Positions 1 through 8,125 of a DNA stretch of 26,068 bases are shown one piece after another. Source of the DNA: Aminidesulfovibrio sp040307135 (GTDB lineage: Bacteria; Desulfobacterota; Desulfovibrionia; Desulfovibrionales; Desulfovibrionaceae). The stretch's first letter is position 1, and every line of letters begins with the position of its first letter. The stretch covers positions 1 through 26,068 of the forward strand of contig JAWRKD010000061.1 of the NCBI GenBank assembly GCA_040307135.1, read 5' to 3'. Position numbers and translations under genes: made by a program. Below the pieces are notes generated by a model, which ran no database searches, was not told the DNA's origin, and saw only the letters and a list, made by a program, of their open reading frames with translations.

Positions 1-443
1 TCTGCCGGGCCATGTCCTTGTGGCCCATGACCTTCGGCCTTGCCTGCTGCGCCATTGAAATGATGGCCGTCGGCATGGCCCGCTTCGACATCTCCCGTTT
101 CGGGGCCGAGGTCTTCCGCCCGTCCCCGCGTCAGTCCGACCTCATGATCGTGGCCGGCACCGTGACCAAGAAGATGGCCCCGGCCGTGGTCCGTCTCTAC
201 GAGCAGATGCCCGCGCCCAAGTACGTCATGGCGCTCGGCAACTGCGCCATCTCCGGCGGCCCGTTCCGGTTCAAGGGCCAGTACGGCATCGTCGAGGGCG
301 TGGACAACCTCATCCCGGTGGACGTCTACGTCCCGGGCTGCCCGCCTCGTCCCGAGGGGCTGCTGGAAGGCCTCTTCGAGATCCAGAAGAAGATGACCGG
401 CCGCCGCTGGTGGCCCAATCCGGTTCAAGGAGCGGTCAAATGA
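1..443 (+). CDS. nuoB: NADH-quinone oxidoreductase subunit B (5' partial)
   Basis: This is the peripheral-arm subunit that carries the terminal 4Fe-4S cluster N2, which hands electrons to quinone. The frame is open from the window edge: residues CRAM precede SLWPMTFG, so the true start lies upstream and the ATG at 12 is internal. All four cluster ligands are visible: the tandem cysteines in FGLACCAIEMM, one in ALGNCAISGGPF and one in VPGCPPRPEG. Its stop overlaps the nuoC start in an ATGATG context, which implies translational coupling. It is the first visible gene of an operon running to nuoN; nuoA is presumably just upstream of the window. The assignment is secure, because the motifs are diagnostic for the family. 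Confidence 0.97.
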   Translation, partial: CRAMSLWPMTFGLACCAIEMMAVGMARFDISRFGAEVFRPSPRQSDLMIVAGTVTKKMAPAVVRLYEQMPAPKYVMALGNCAISGGPFRFKGQYGIVEGVDNLIPVDVYVPGCPPRPEGLLEGLFEIQKKMTGRRWWPNPVQGAVK

Positions 444-994
444 TGGAGACCGTGTTCGACCAGTTGTCCACCCAGTGCGTGGCCAAGTGCGACTACGTCA
501 AGACCGGCCTTCACTGGTCCGTTTTCCTGTCCGCCTCCGAGATCGTCCGCGCCGCCAAGCTCCTTTATAAGGAAGAGTGCTTCCTGGAGGACATCACGGC
601 CATCGACGCCAAGGAAGGTTACCTCGTCGTCTACCGTTTCAACCACATGGACCGCCCGTGCCGCGTGGCCCTGCGGGTGCTCGTGCCCCACGCGGCCCCC
701 AAGCTGCCGTCCATCTCGCACGTCTTCCACGGCGCGGAATGGCACGAGCGCGAAACCCACGATTTCTACGGCATCGAGTTCAGCGGCAACCCCAACCTGG
801 TGCCCCTGCTGCTGCCCGCGGACCTGGACGTTCATCCTCTTCAGAAGGAGGAGGGCGTCCGTGTCGGTCTGGCGGATCTGCTGACCCCCTGCGAGGTGCT
901 GCGGGCCGAACCGGGTTTCGACCTCCTGACCCCCAAGGCCGAGGAAGAAGGCAAGAAGGCCAAGACCGCCGGCGCCGAGGCGACCGGGGCCTGA
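440..994 (+). CDS. nuoC: NADH-quinone oxidoreductase subunit C (30 kDa subunit)
   Basis: This is the 30 kDa peripheral-arm subunit, which helps build the quinone-module core with NuoB and NuoD. The signature block HERETHDFYGIEFSGNP, followed by LLPADLDVHPLQKEE, is the conserved 30 kDa motif. The start at 440 (MMETVFDQ) has AAGGAG at 427-432, 7 bases upstream, and overlaps the nuoB stop; 443 is an equally good second ATG. The frame also opens further upstream at 410, but that would run inside nuoB and behind the ribosome-binding site. The protein is about 184 residues and not fused to NuoD, unlike the E. coli NuoCD fusion. The C-terminal tail is rich in Glu, Lys and Ala and looks unstructured. 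Confidence 0.95.
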   Translation: MMETVFDQLSTQCVAKCDYVKTGLHWSVFLSASEIVRAAKLLYKEECFLEDITAIDAKEGYLVVYRFNHMDRPCRVALRVLVPHAAPKLPSISHVFHGAEWHERETHDFYGIEFSGNPNLVPLLLPADLDVHPLQKEEGVRVGLADLLTPCEVLRAEPGFDLLTPKAEEEGKKAKTAGAEATGA

Positions 995-1022
995 CAGGCC
1001 GAAAGGACCAACGGGAGCGACG

Positions 1023-2186
1023 ATGCGTAACGAAAAACTGGATCTGGTGACGGGTGATTTTTACACCCAGAATTTCCAGAAGGGCGCCCGCGAGAACACG
1101 CTCATCCTGAATCTGGGGCCTCAGCACCCGTCCACCCACGGCGTGTTGCGGGTTCTGCTGGAACTGGACGGCGAGTACGTGCTGCGGGCCGAGCCGGTGC
1201 TGGGCTATCTGCATCGGATGCACGAGAAGATGGCCGAGGTGAAGACCCTCGTCCAGTACATGCCCAACATGGGCCGCGTGGACTACGGCCACCCCCTGGC
1301 CTGGAACTGGGCCTTCGCCGGGGCCGTGGAGCGGCTGGGCGGCATCGAGGTGCCGGAGCGGGCCGAGTACATCCGGGTCATCTCCTGCGAGCTCAACCGC
1401 ATCACCTCGCACCTGCTCTGGTGGGGCGCGTACCTCCTGGACCTGGGCGCGTTCACCCCGATCATGTACGCCTTCGACGATCGCGAACGGCTCCTGGACA
1501 TGCTCCAGATCCTCACCGGCTCGCGGCTGACCTACAGCTCCTTCCGCTTCGGCGGCGTCTGCGCGGACATCAACGACACGTTCAAGGAGATGGTGGCCTC
1601 CTTCATCCCCTACATGCGCAGCCGCCTGCCCATGTACAAGGCCCTGGTCACCGACAACATCATCCTGCGCAAGCGCGTCGAGGACATCGGCTTCTTCTCC
1701 CAGGACCTCATCCGCCGCTACGGCGCCACCGGTCCCGTGGCCCGCGGCTCCGGCCTGGTCTATGACGTGCGCCTGGCCGAGCCGTACTCGGTCTATGACC
1801 GCTTCGACTGGAAGGTCCCGGTCTATGAGAAGGGCGACGCCATGGCCCGCTATCTGGTGCGCCTGGACGAGATCGAGCAGAGCCTGAGTATCGTGGAGCA
1901 GGCCATGGCTTCGCTGCCCGAGGGCAAGCACATCGTGGACAAGGCTCCCAAGTACACCTGGAAGGCGCCCAAGGGCGAGGCCTGCTTCGCGGTGGAGGGC
2001 GGCCGCGGCAAGGTCGTGGTCCACGTGAACAGCGATGGCGGCAAGACCCCCTACAAGGTCAAGCTGCGCGCCCCGGGCTTCTCCAACCTGAGCCTCTTCG
2101 CCGAGGCATCCCAGGGCACGCTCCTGGCCGACGCCGTGGCCATCCTCGGCAGCCTGGATTTGATCATCCCCGAGATCGACAGGTAG
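1023..2186 (+). CDS. nuoD: NADH-quinone oxidoreductase subunit D (49 kDa subunit)
   Basis: This 49 kDa subunit forms the quinone-binding cavity together with NuoB and descends from the large subunit of [NiFe] hydrogenases. The protein is 387 residues, a normal family length. The N-terminal motif GPQHPSTHG places His35 and His39 at the quinone head-group loop, and Tyr88 in GRVDYGHP matches the conserved quinone-binding tyrosine. The helix LGYLHRMHEKMAE and the block SRLTYSSFRFGGV also fit the family. The C-terminal CxxC of hydrogenases is absent, as expected. The start has a GGGAGCG ribosome-binding site just upstream. The next gene downstream is nuoH, without the intervening nuoE, F and G found in 14-subunit operons. 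Confidence 0.97.
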   Translation: MRNEKLDLVTGDFYTQNFQKGARENTLILNLGPQHPSTHGVLRVLLELDGEYVLRAEPVLGYLHRMHEKMAEVKTLVQYMPNMGRVDYGHPLAWNWAFAGAVERLGGIEVPERAEYIRVISCELNRITSHLLWWGAYLLDLGAFTPIMYAFDDRERLLDMLQILTGSRLTYSSFRFGGVCADINDTFKEMVASFIPYMRSRLPMYKALVTDNIILRKRVEDIGFFSQDLIRRYGATGPVARGSGLVYDVRLAEPYSVYDRFDWKVPVYEKGDAMARYLVRLDEIEQSLSIVEQAMASLPEGKHIVDKAPKYTWKAPKGEACFAVEGGRGKVVVHVNSDGGKTPYKVKLRAPGFSNLSLFAEASQGTLLADAVAILGSLDLIIPEIDR

Positions 2187-2192
2187 GAACAC

Positions 2193-3164
2193 ATGAACGG
2201 AATCGCCACTGAACTCATCCGCATCGTCGTGGGCCTGGTGGCCGTGGCCGCCTTCGTGGGCCTCAACGGCCTGGTGCTCGTGTACGCCGAGCGCAAGGGC
2301 GCGGGCCACTTCCAGCGCCGCCCCGGTCCCTACGAGGTGGGCCCCCACGGCGTGATCCAGCCCATCGCCGACGCCCTCAAGCTCATCGGCAAGCAGCTCT
2401 TCACGCCGGAGAACGCGGACCCGTTCCTGTTCTGGCTGGCCCCGCTGCTCTCCTTCTTCCCGGTGCTCCTCCTGTTCGTGCCGCTGCCCTTCGGGCCGGT
2501 GCTCACGGTCTGGGAGGTGGACCTGGGCCTCCTGCTCATCCTGGCCTTCGCCGGCATCAACGTGCTGGCCCTGCTCCTGGCCGGATGGGCCTCCAACAAC
2601 AAGTACGGTCTCCTGGGCGCCGGCCGCGCCGTGGCCCAGTCCGTGGCCTACGAGATCCCGCTGCTGCTGACCGTGCTGGCCATCGCCTTCCAGTCCGGCA
2701 CGCTCAACCTCTCGACCATCGTGAGCCAGCAGGGCTCCTGGCCCTGGCAGTGGAACATCGTGACCCAGCCCCTGGCCTTCATCATCTACCTGGTGAGCGC
2801 CCTGGGCGAGACCAACCGCGCGCCCTTCGACCTGCCCGAGGCCGAGTCCGAGCTCACCGCCGGTTTCCACACCGAGTACTCGGGCATGGGCTTCGGCATG
2901 TTCTTCCTGGCCGAGTACGCCAACATGATCGTGGTCTCGGGCGTGTGCACCGCGCTCTTCCTGGGCGGCTGGAAGGGGCCCTTCGTGGACGGCTTCTGGT
3001 GGTATCTGGTCAAGGTCTATGCCCTGCTGGGCGCCATGATCTGGTTCCGCTGGACCTACCCCCGCGTGCGTTTCGACCAGCTTCTGAACATCAACTGGAA
3101 GTGGCTCTTGCCCCTGGCGACCCTCAATCTTCTGGGCACCGCCTTCCTCATGAAGCTTTTCTAG
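2193..3164 (+). CDS. nuoH: NADH-quinone oxidoreductase subunit H
   Basis: This membrane subunit joins the peripheral and membrane arms and forms the quinone entry channel. The protein is 323 residues with about eight hydrophobic helices, close to the family norm. Diagnostic blocks are VYAERKGAGHFQRRPGPYEV followed by GVIQPIADALKL, and GETNRAPFDLPEAESELTAG followed by FHTEYSGMGFGMFFLAEYAN; their acidic residues belong to the E-channel. It starts 6 bases after the nuoD stop, with AGGAAC upstream as a modest ribosome-binding site. This is a core complex I gene and there is no sign of truncation. Confidence 0.97.
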   Translation: MNGIATELIRIVVGLVAVAAFVGLNGLVLVYAERKGAGHFQRRPGPYEVGPHGVIQPIADALKLIGKQLFTPENADPFLFWLAPLLSFFPVLLLFVPLPFGPVLTVWEVDLGLLLILAFAGINVLALLLAGWASNNKYGLLGAGRAVAQSVAYEIPLLLTVLAIAFQSGTLNLSTIVSQQGSWPWQWNIVTQPLAFIIYLVSALGETNRAPFDLPEAESELTAGFHTEYSGMGFGMFFLAEYANMIVVSGVCTALFLGGWKGPFVDGFWWYLVKVYALLGAMIWFRWTYPRVRFDQLLNINWKWLLPLATLNLLGTAFLMKLF

Positions 3165-3182
3165 GCAGGTGGTGGAGGCGAC

Positions 3183-3758
3183 ATGAATCCCATCAAGAAA
3201 TTCTTCCGGTCCATCGCCGACCTCTGGAGCCTCATCGTGGGCCTCCAGATCACCGGCAAGTACTTCTGCCAGCGCCAGGTGACGGTGCACTATCCGCGCA
3301 AGGAGATCGCCCCGGAGATCAACCAGACCTACCGCGGTCACATCGAGCTGGTGGCCAGCCCCAAGGACCCCACCAAGCCCAAGTGCATCTCCTGCCTGAT
3401 GTGCGTCTCGGCCTGCCCGAGCGGCTGCATCACGGTGGTCAAGTCCAAGCCGCCCAAGCTCTCCCCCGAGGAGGAGCAGGCCATCAAGGACGCCGAGGCG
3501 CGCGGCGAGAAGGTCAAGAAGCCCACGGCTCCCAAGGAGCCGTCCCAGTGGAAGTACGACTTCTCCCTGTGCAGCCTCTGCGGCACCTGCGTCGAGGCCT
3601 GCACCGTGGATTCCATCCGGTTCTCCAACGAGCTGTACGTGGTCGGCACCAGCAGGAACGACTTCAAGTACGACCTGCTGGCCCGGCTCAAGAGCCAGGC
3701 TGAGAAGCGCGGCCCCGTGGCCGAGTCCAAGCCCGAAGCCGAGACCAAAGAGGCGTAA
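3183..3758 (+). CDS. nuoI: NADH-quinone oxidoreductase subunit I (2x 4Fe-4S)
   Basis: This ferredoxin-like subunit carries the two 4Fe-4S clusters (N6a and N6b) that feed electrons to NuoB. The first motif is CISCLMCVSACP (Cys68, 71, 74, 78) and the second is CSLCGTCVEACT (Cys130, 133, 136, 140). Two details differ from the common form. The residue after the last cysteine of motif two is Thr rather than Pro. The linker between the motifs is roughly twenty residues longer than in E. coli NuoI and is strongly charged (EEEQAIKDAEARGEKVKK). The C-terminal tail is also Glu- and Lys-rich. The start at 3183 follows GGTGGAGG. In a complex without NuoEFG this subunit is a candidate docking site for the unknown electron donor. 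Confidence 0.96.
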   Translation: MNPIKKFFRSIADLWSLIVGLQITGKYFCQRQVTVHYPRKEIAPEINQTYRGHIELVASPKDPTKPKCISCLMCVSACPSGCITVVKSKPPKLSPEEEQAIKDAEARGEKVKKPTAPKEPSQWKYDFSLCSLCGTCVEACTVDSIRFSNELYVVGTSRNDFKYDLLARLKSQAEKRGPVAESKPEAETKEA

Positions 3759-3759
3759 G

Positions 3760-4269
3760 ATGGAAGTGTTGGCGAAAGTCGCGTTTGCGGTCTATGCCCT
3801 GATCATCCTGGGCGGGGCCGTCATGGCCGTGGGCAGCAGCAGCCTGGTGCGGGCCCTGGTGGGCCTCATCGTCACGCTCTTCGGCGTGGCGGGCATGTAC
3901 CTGCTCCTGAACACCCCCTTCATGGCCTTCATGCAGCTGCTCATCTACGTGGGCGCGGTCTGCGTGCTCGTCTTCTTCGCCGTGATGCTCACCCGGGCCC
4001 ACGGCGAGGGCGAGGAGGCGGCCCCGGCCCCGGTCAAGCAGTACCTGTACGCGCTGCTGGCCGGGCTGGCCCCCGCGGCCATTCTTTCCTGGGTCATCCT
4101 GAAGCACCCGCTGGCCTCCGAGGGCACGCCCCTGGAAGTACCCATCGTCGAGCTGGGCAAGGGTCTTCTGGAGAACTACTTCCTGGCCTTTGAACTCATT
4201 TCCGTGGTGCTCCTGGTGGCCATGTCCGGCGCCGTGCTTCTGGCCTGGGAGCGGAGGGAGAAGAAATGA
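3760..4269 (+). CDS. nuoJ: NADH-quinone oxidoreductase subunit J
   Basis: This membrane-arm subunit packs between NuoH and the antiporter-like subunits. It is 169 residues with about five hydrophobic helices. The conserved TM3 region MQLLIYVGAVCVLVFFAVML is a clear NuoJ signature, including the tyrosine and glycine of the pi-bulge region. It begins one base after the nuoI stop and its own stop overlaps the nuoK start (ATGA), so the three genes are probably translationally coupled. A short charged loop (HGEGEEAAPAPVK) precedes the last helices. No anomalies were noted. Confidence 0.95.
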   Translation: MEVLAKVAFAVYALIILGGAVMAVGSSSLVRALVGLIVTLFGVAGMYLLLNTPFMAFMQLLIYVGAVCVLVFFAVMLTRAHGEGEEAAPAPVKQYLYALLAGLAPAAILSWVILKHPLASEGTPLEVPIVELGKGLLENYFLAFELISVVLLVAMSGAVLLAWERREKK

Positions 4270-4574
4270 GCGCCCTGACTCTCTATCAACTGGTGGCCCT
4301 CATGCTTCTGGTGGCCGGCCTGTACGGCATCGTGCAGCGCCGCAGCCTGGTGGGCATGCTCATCTCCGTGGAGCTCATGCTCAACGGCGCGGGCCTGTCC
4401 ATCGTGGCGGCGGCGCAGCTCACCGAGGCCAACGCGGTGCTCGGCCAGCTGGGCACGCTTCTGGTCATGGGGCTGGCCGCGGCCGAGGCCACCCTGGTCC
4501 TGGCCATCATCGTGGTGGTGTCGCGCCGCTTCGGCACCACGAAAACCAGCGAAGTCTCCACTCTGAAGGAATAG
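4266..4574 (+). CDS. nuoK: NADH-quinone oxidoreductase subunit K
   Basis: This small three-helix membrane subunit, related to MrpC, lies on the hydrophilic axis of the proton path. It is 102 residues, the usual size. The two functionally important membrane glutamates are visible in SVELMLNGA (TM2) and AAAEATLVLAI (TM3). Its start overlaps the nuoJ stop by four bases (ATGA), typical of coupled translation. The tail after the last helix is short and polar. The gene is followed 4 bases later by the first antiporter-like subunit. Confidence 0.95.
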   Translation: MSALTLYQLVALMLLVAGLYGIVQRRSLVGMLISVELMLNGAGLSIVAAAQLTEANAVLGQLGTLLVMGLAAAEATLVLAIIVVVSRRFGTTKTSEVSTLKE

Positions 4575-4578
4575 CGCC

Positions 4579-6066
4579 ATGACCGCGACCATCGAAAGCG
4601 CGAAACTGCTCATTCCCCTGGCGGTGACCCTGGTGGCGCCCTTCGCCATCTGGCTGAACCGGGGCGACGAGAACAAACGCGAGGCCGTCTCCTTCATCGC
4701 GGCGGCGCTGGCCTTCCTCTCGATTCTGAGCATGGCCCCCGGCGTGCTGCGGGGCGAGATCTACACCTGCACGCTGTTTACCATCCTGCCCGGCATCACG
4801 GTCAGCTTCGCGGTGGACGGCTTGGGCATCATCTTCGCGCTCATCGCCACGTTCCTCTGGGGCTTCGCCACCAGCTACAACGTGGGCTACATGCGTAGCC
4901 TCAACGAGCACGCCCAGACCCGCTACTACTTCTGCTTCGCGGTGGCCATCTTCGGCGCCGTGGGCGTGGCCTTCTCCTCCAACGTGTTCACGCTCTACCT
5001 CTTCTACGAGGTCATCACCGTGTTCACGTATCCCCTGGTCGCCCACCACCAGGACGCCGAGGGCTTCAGCGGCGCGCGCAAGTACCTGGTGTACCTCATG
5101 GGCACCTCCAAGCTCTTCCTGCTGCCGGCCATGGTCCTGACCTACGTGCTCTGCGGCACCCTGGACATGCGCCTGGGCGACGTGCTCATGGGCATGTTCC
5201 CGGCCCAGGTGGTGGCCGACCACCCGAACCTGGTGCGCCTGACCTACGGGCTCTACATCTGCGGCCTGGCCAAGGCGGCACTGATGCCCTTCCACAACTG
5301 GCTGCCCTCGGCCATGGTGGCGCCCACGCCGGTCTCGGCCTTGCTCCACGCGGTGGCGGTGGTCAAGGCGGGCGTGTTCTCCGTGAGCCGCATCATCCTC
5401 TCCGGCTTCGGCGTGCAGACCATGGACGTCCTGGGCCTGGGCCTGCCCACGGCCTACGTGGCGGCCTTCACCATCGTGGTGGCCTCGCTCATCGCCCTGA
5501 CCAAGGACGACATCAAAGCCCGGCTGGCCTACTCCACGGTGAGCCAGCTCTCCTACGTGGTCATCGGCGTGGCCATGCTCACGCCCATGGCCGTGCAGGG
5601 CGGCCTCATGCACATCGCCCACCACGCCTTCTCCAAGATCACGCTGTTCTTCGGCGCCGGCGCGATCTACGTGGCCACGCACCAGAAGAAGATCAGCCTG
5701 ATGAACGGCTTCGGCCGCAAGATGCCCTGGACCTTCGGCGCCTTCGCCCTGGCCTCGTTGTCCATGATCGGCATGCCGCCGGTCTGCGGCTTCGTGTCCA
5801 AGTGGTACCTAGTGAACGGCACGCTCCAGACCGGGCAGATCGTCCTGCTTGTGGCGCTGTTGCTCTCCACGGCGCTGAACGCCGGCTACTTCGTGCCGAT
5901 CTTCTACCGGGCCTTCTTCAAGGCCCCGGTGGTGGACATCGAGAAGTACAAGGAAGCCCCCAAGGTCATGGTCGTGCCGCTGTGCTTCACGGCCTTCATG
6001 TCCGTGCTTCTGGGCTTCTACCCGCAACTGTTCCAGGATTTCGTCCGCATCTTCGGGAACTACTAG
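4579..6066 (+). CDS. MrpD/NuoL-type antiporter-like subunit of complex I (first)
   Basis: This is a 495-residue polytopic membrane protein of the proton_antipo_M family. The canonical proton-path residues are all present: the TM5 glutamate in LYLFYEVITVF (Glu144), the TM7 lysine in GLAKAALMPFHNWLP (Lys232), the TM8-region lysine in VVKAGVFSVSR (Lys263) and the TM12 lysine in GFVSKWYLVNG (Lys408). The block VAPTPVSALLHAVAV is shared with NuoL and MrpD. It stops soon after the last core helix and lacks the long lateral helix of NuoL, so it resembles MrpD or NuoM in size. It sits where nuoL usually sits, directly after nuoK. It is an additional pumping module rather than a simple NuoL, and I leave the symbol blank. 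Confidence 0.9.
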   Translation: MTATIESAKLLIPLAVTLVAPFAIWLNRGDENKREAVSFIAAALAFLSILSMAPGVLRGEIYTCTLFTILPGITVSFAVDGLGIIFALIATFLWGFATSYNVGYMRSLNEHAQTRYYFCFAVAIFGAVGVAFSSNVFTLYLFYEVITVFTYPLVAHHQDAEGFSGARKYLVYLMGTSKLFLLPAMVLTYVLCGTLDMRLGDVLMGMFPAQVVADHPNLVRLTYGLYICGLAKAALMPFHNWLPSAMVAPTPVSALLHAVAVVKAGVFSVSRIILSGFGVQTMDVLGLGLPTAYVAAFTIVVASLIALTKDDIKARLAYSTVSQLSYVVIGVAMLTPMAVQGGLMHIAHHAFSKITLFFGAGAIYVATHQKKISLMNGFGRKMPWTFGAFALASLSMIGMPPVCGFVSKWYLVNGTLQTGQIVLLVALLLSTALNAGYFVPIFYRAFFKAPVVDIEKYKEAPKVMVVPLCFTAFMSVLLGFYPQLFQDFVRIFGNY

Positions 6067-6075
6067 GGAGCGGCT

Positions 6076-6333
6076 ATGAACGGTCTCGGCGCATTGTTCG
6101 AACGGCTCAAGGCCCAGTACAAGGCCTGGCGGAACATCTTCTTCGCCATCCTGGCCGTGCTCGTGGGGCTGAACTTCGTGCTCACGCCCCATCATCCGCA
6201 CTTCGGCCTGGACAGGTACCCTGGCTTCTTCGCCGGGTTCGGCCTGATTGTCGGTCTGATCATGGTCCTGGTCATGAAGAAGATCGTCCAGCCCCTCATC
6301 GCACGGAAAGAGGACTTCTATGGCGACATCTAG
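6076..6333 (+). CDS. Small two-helix membrane protein inside the complex I operon
   Basis: This is an 85-residue protein with two predicted membrane helices, IFFAILAVLVGLNFVL and a second ending FGLIVGLIMVLVMKKIV. They are separated by a His-rich loop (TPHHPHFGLDRYPGF), and the tail ends KEDFYGDI. A GGGAG ribosome-binding site lies just before the ATG. It overlaps the next gene by 14 bases, so the two are probably translated together. I do not recognise a named Nuo subunit. I recall short proteins with a similar PGF-FG helix and acidic tail beside Mrp-like antiporter genes in other proteobacteria, which would make it an accessory subunit of the antiporter-like module. That recollection needs checking, but the gene itself is well supported by its position and spacing. 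Confidence 0.8.
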   Translation: MNGLGALFERLKAQYKAWRNIFFAILAVLVGLNFVLTPHHPHFGLDRYPGFFAGFGLIVGLIMVLVMKKIVQPLIARKEDFYGDI

Positions 6334-8101
6334 CTTCATCCACCCCGCGCTGGGCTTCCTGGCCCTGGCCCTGATCCTGCCGTTCCTGCCGGGACGGCAG
6401 TGGAAGTGGCTTCTGCTCCTTCCGCCGATCATCGCCATCTGGAGCATCTTCACCGTGGAGCCGGGCGTTTACGGCGCCATTCCCTACCTGGGCCAGCAGC
6501 TCGTCTGGGGACGCGTGGACAAGCTGTCCATCGTCTTCGCCCAGGTCTTCGCCATCATGTCCCTCATCGGCATGGTCTATGCCATGCACGTGGAGGACAA
6601 GGGCCAGCACATCGCCGCCTCGCTCTACGTGGCGGGCGGCTTCGGCTGCGTCTTCGCCGGCGACCTGGTGACGGTGTTCATGTTCTGGGAGCTCATGAGC
6701 ATCGGCTCGACCTTCCTGGTCTTCCTGAACCGCACGCGGGAGTCCGTGCTGGCCGGTTTCCGGTACTTCCTGTACCACACGGTCGGCGGCCTCTTCCTGC
6801 TGGCGGGCCTGCTCCTGCGCTACAAGGCCACGGGCTCCTTCGCCTTCGACCTGGTGGCGCCCTCGACCGGGCAGTACTACGACTGGCTCATCCTCATCGG
6901 CTTCTGCGTGAACGCCGCGGTGGTGCCCCTGCACGCCTGGCTGCCCGACGCCTACCCCCGCGGCACCGTCACCGGCTCGGTGTTCATGTGCGCCTTCACC
7001 ACCAAGACGGCGGTCTATGTCCTGGCGCGCGGCTTCGCGGGCTGGGAGGTCCTGGCCGTGGCCGGCACCTGCATGGCGGTGTACGGAGTGCTCTACGCGT
7101 GCATCGAGAACAATGCGCGCCGCATCCTCTCCTACCACATCGTCTCCCAGGTCGGATACATGGTGGCGGGCATCGGCATCGGCACGGCCATGACGCTCAA
7201 CGGCGCGGTGGCCCACGCCTATGCCCACATCTTGTACAAGGGCCTGCTCTTCATGGGCACGGGCTGCCTGCTCTACGCCGCGGGCACGGCCAAGCTGGAC
7301 AAGCTGGGCGGCCTGGTGGCGCGCCTGCCCTGGGTCATGATCCTCTACATGGTGGCTGCCCTCTCCATCTCGGGCATGCCGCTGTTCAACGGCTTCATCT
7401 CCAAGACCATGACCATCGCCGGGGCCGCCGAGGCCCACCGGACCATCCTGGCCCTGGGCCTGGAGATCGCGGCGGTGGGCACGTTCATCTCCGTGGGCAT
7501 CAAGCTGCCGTACTTCGCCTTCTGGGGCCGCAAGCCCACCAACTGGGAGATCAAGCTCAAGCCCATCCCGGCCAACATGTACGTGGGCATGGCCATGGCC
7601 GCGGCGCTCTGCATCGCCCAGGGCCTGTACCCCCAGATGCTCTACCACTACCTGCCCTTCCACGTGGAAGAGCCCTACGTGCCCTGGACCACCTGGAACG
7701 TGCTGCAGGCCTCGCTGCTCCTGGGCTTCTCGGGCCTGGCCTTCTACATCCTGCGCCAGGTCATCACCCCGCACGCCAAGCTGAACCTGGACTTCGACTA
7801 TTTCTACCGGCTCATCGGCCGCGGCGTGCTGCACCTGGTCTGCAAGCCCATCGCCTGGATCGACGACCGCTGGACCGAGGCCTACCGGGCCGCGGGCCTG
7901 CGCGGGCTCCTGCTCCTGGCGGCGGGCACGGTCTGGTTCGACAAGAAGGGCATCGATACGGTGGTGGACGGCTCGGCCTACACGGTCCGCAACGCGGGCC
8001 AGCTGGGGGCCAAGGTCCAGAACGGCAACCTCCAGGACTACTTGGCCCTGGCCGCCGTGCTGGCGCTGTGCGTGTTCGGACTGGTCTGGTACTTCGGTTA
8101 G
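6320..8101 (+). CDS. NuoL/MrpD-like antiporter subunit with NuoL-type C-terminal tail
   Basis: This is a 593-residue polytopic protein of the proton_antipo_M family. The TM5 glutamate is in FMFWELMSIG (Glu124), lysines remain at AFTTKTAVY (Lys229) and GFISKTMTIA (Lys362), and the VPLHAWLPDAYP block is conserved. At the TM7 position where NuoL, M and N carry lysine, this protein reads GFCVNAAVVP, so Asn198 replaces it. After the core helices a roughly 100-residue extension includes WFDKKGIDTVVDG and VQNGNLQDYLAL, which resembles the end of NuoL (lateral helix and last TM). It may therefore be the structural counterpart of NuoL. It overlaps the small upstream gene by 14 bases. Databases would probably label it Na+/H+ antiporter subunit D, and ion specificity cannot be judged from sequence. 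Confidence 0.9.
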   Translation: MATSSFIHPALGFLALALILPFLPGRQWKWLLLLPPIIAIWSIFTVEPGVYGAIPYLGQQLVWGRVDKLSIVFAQVFAIMSLIGMVYAMHVEDKGQHIAASLYVAGGFGCVFAGDLVTVFMFWELMSIGSTFLVFLNRTRESVLAGFRYFLYHTVGGLFLLAGLLLRYKATGSFAFDLVAPSTGQYYDWLILIGFCVNAAVVPLHAWLPDAYPRGTVTGSVFMCAFTTKTAVYVLARGFAGWEVLAVAGTCMAVYGVLYACIENNARRILSYHIVSQVGYMVAGIGIGTAMTLNGAVAHAYAHILYKGLLFMGTGCLLYAAGTAKLDKLGGLVARLPWVMILYMVAALSISGMPLFNGFISKTMTIAGAAEAHRTILALGLEIAAVGTFISVGIKLPYFAFWGRKPTNWEIKLKPIPANMYVGMAMAAALCIAQGLYPQMLYHYLPFHVEEPYVPWTTWNVLQASLLLGFSGLAFYILRQVITPHAKLNLDFDYFYRLIGRGVLHLVCKPIAWIDDRWTEAYRAAGLRGLLLLAAGTVWFDKKGIDTVVDGSAYTVRNAGQLGAKVQNGNLQDYLALAAVLALCVFGLVWYFG

Positions 8102-8125
8102 ACCGGCAAACATAACGGAGTTGCT

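Noticed and set aside
780..3341. Long minus-strand open frame opposite nuoC-nuoD-nuoH
   Set aside because: Same shadow effect; the plus-strand genes have diagnostic motifs and ribosome-binding sites.
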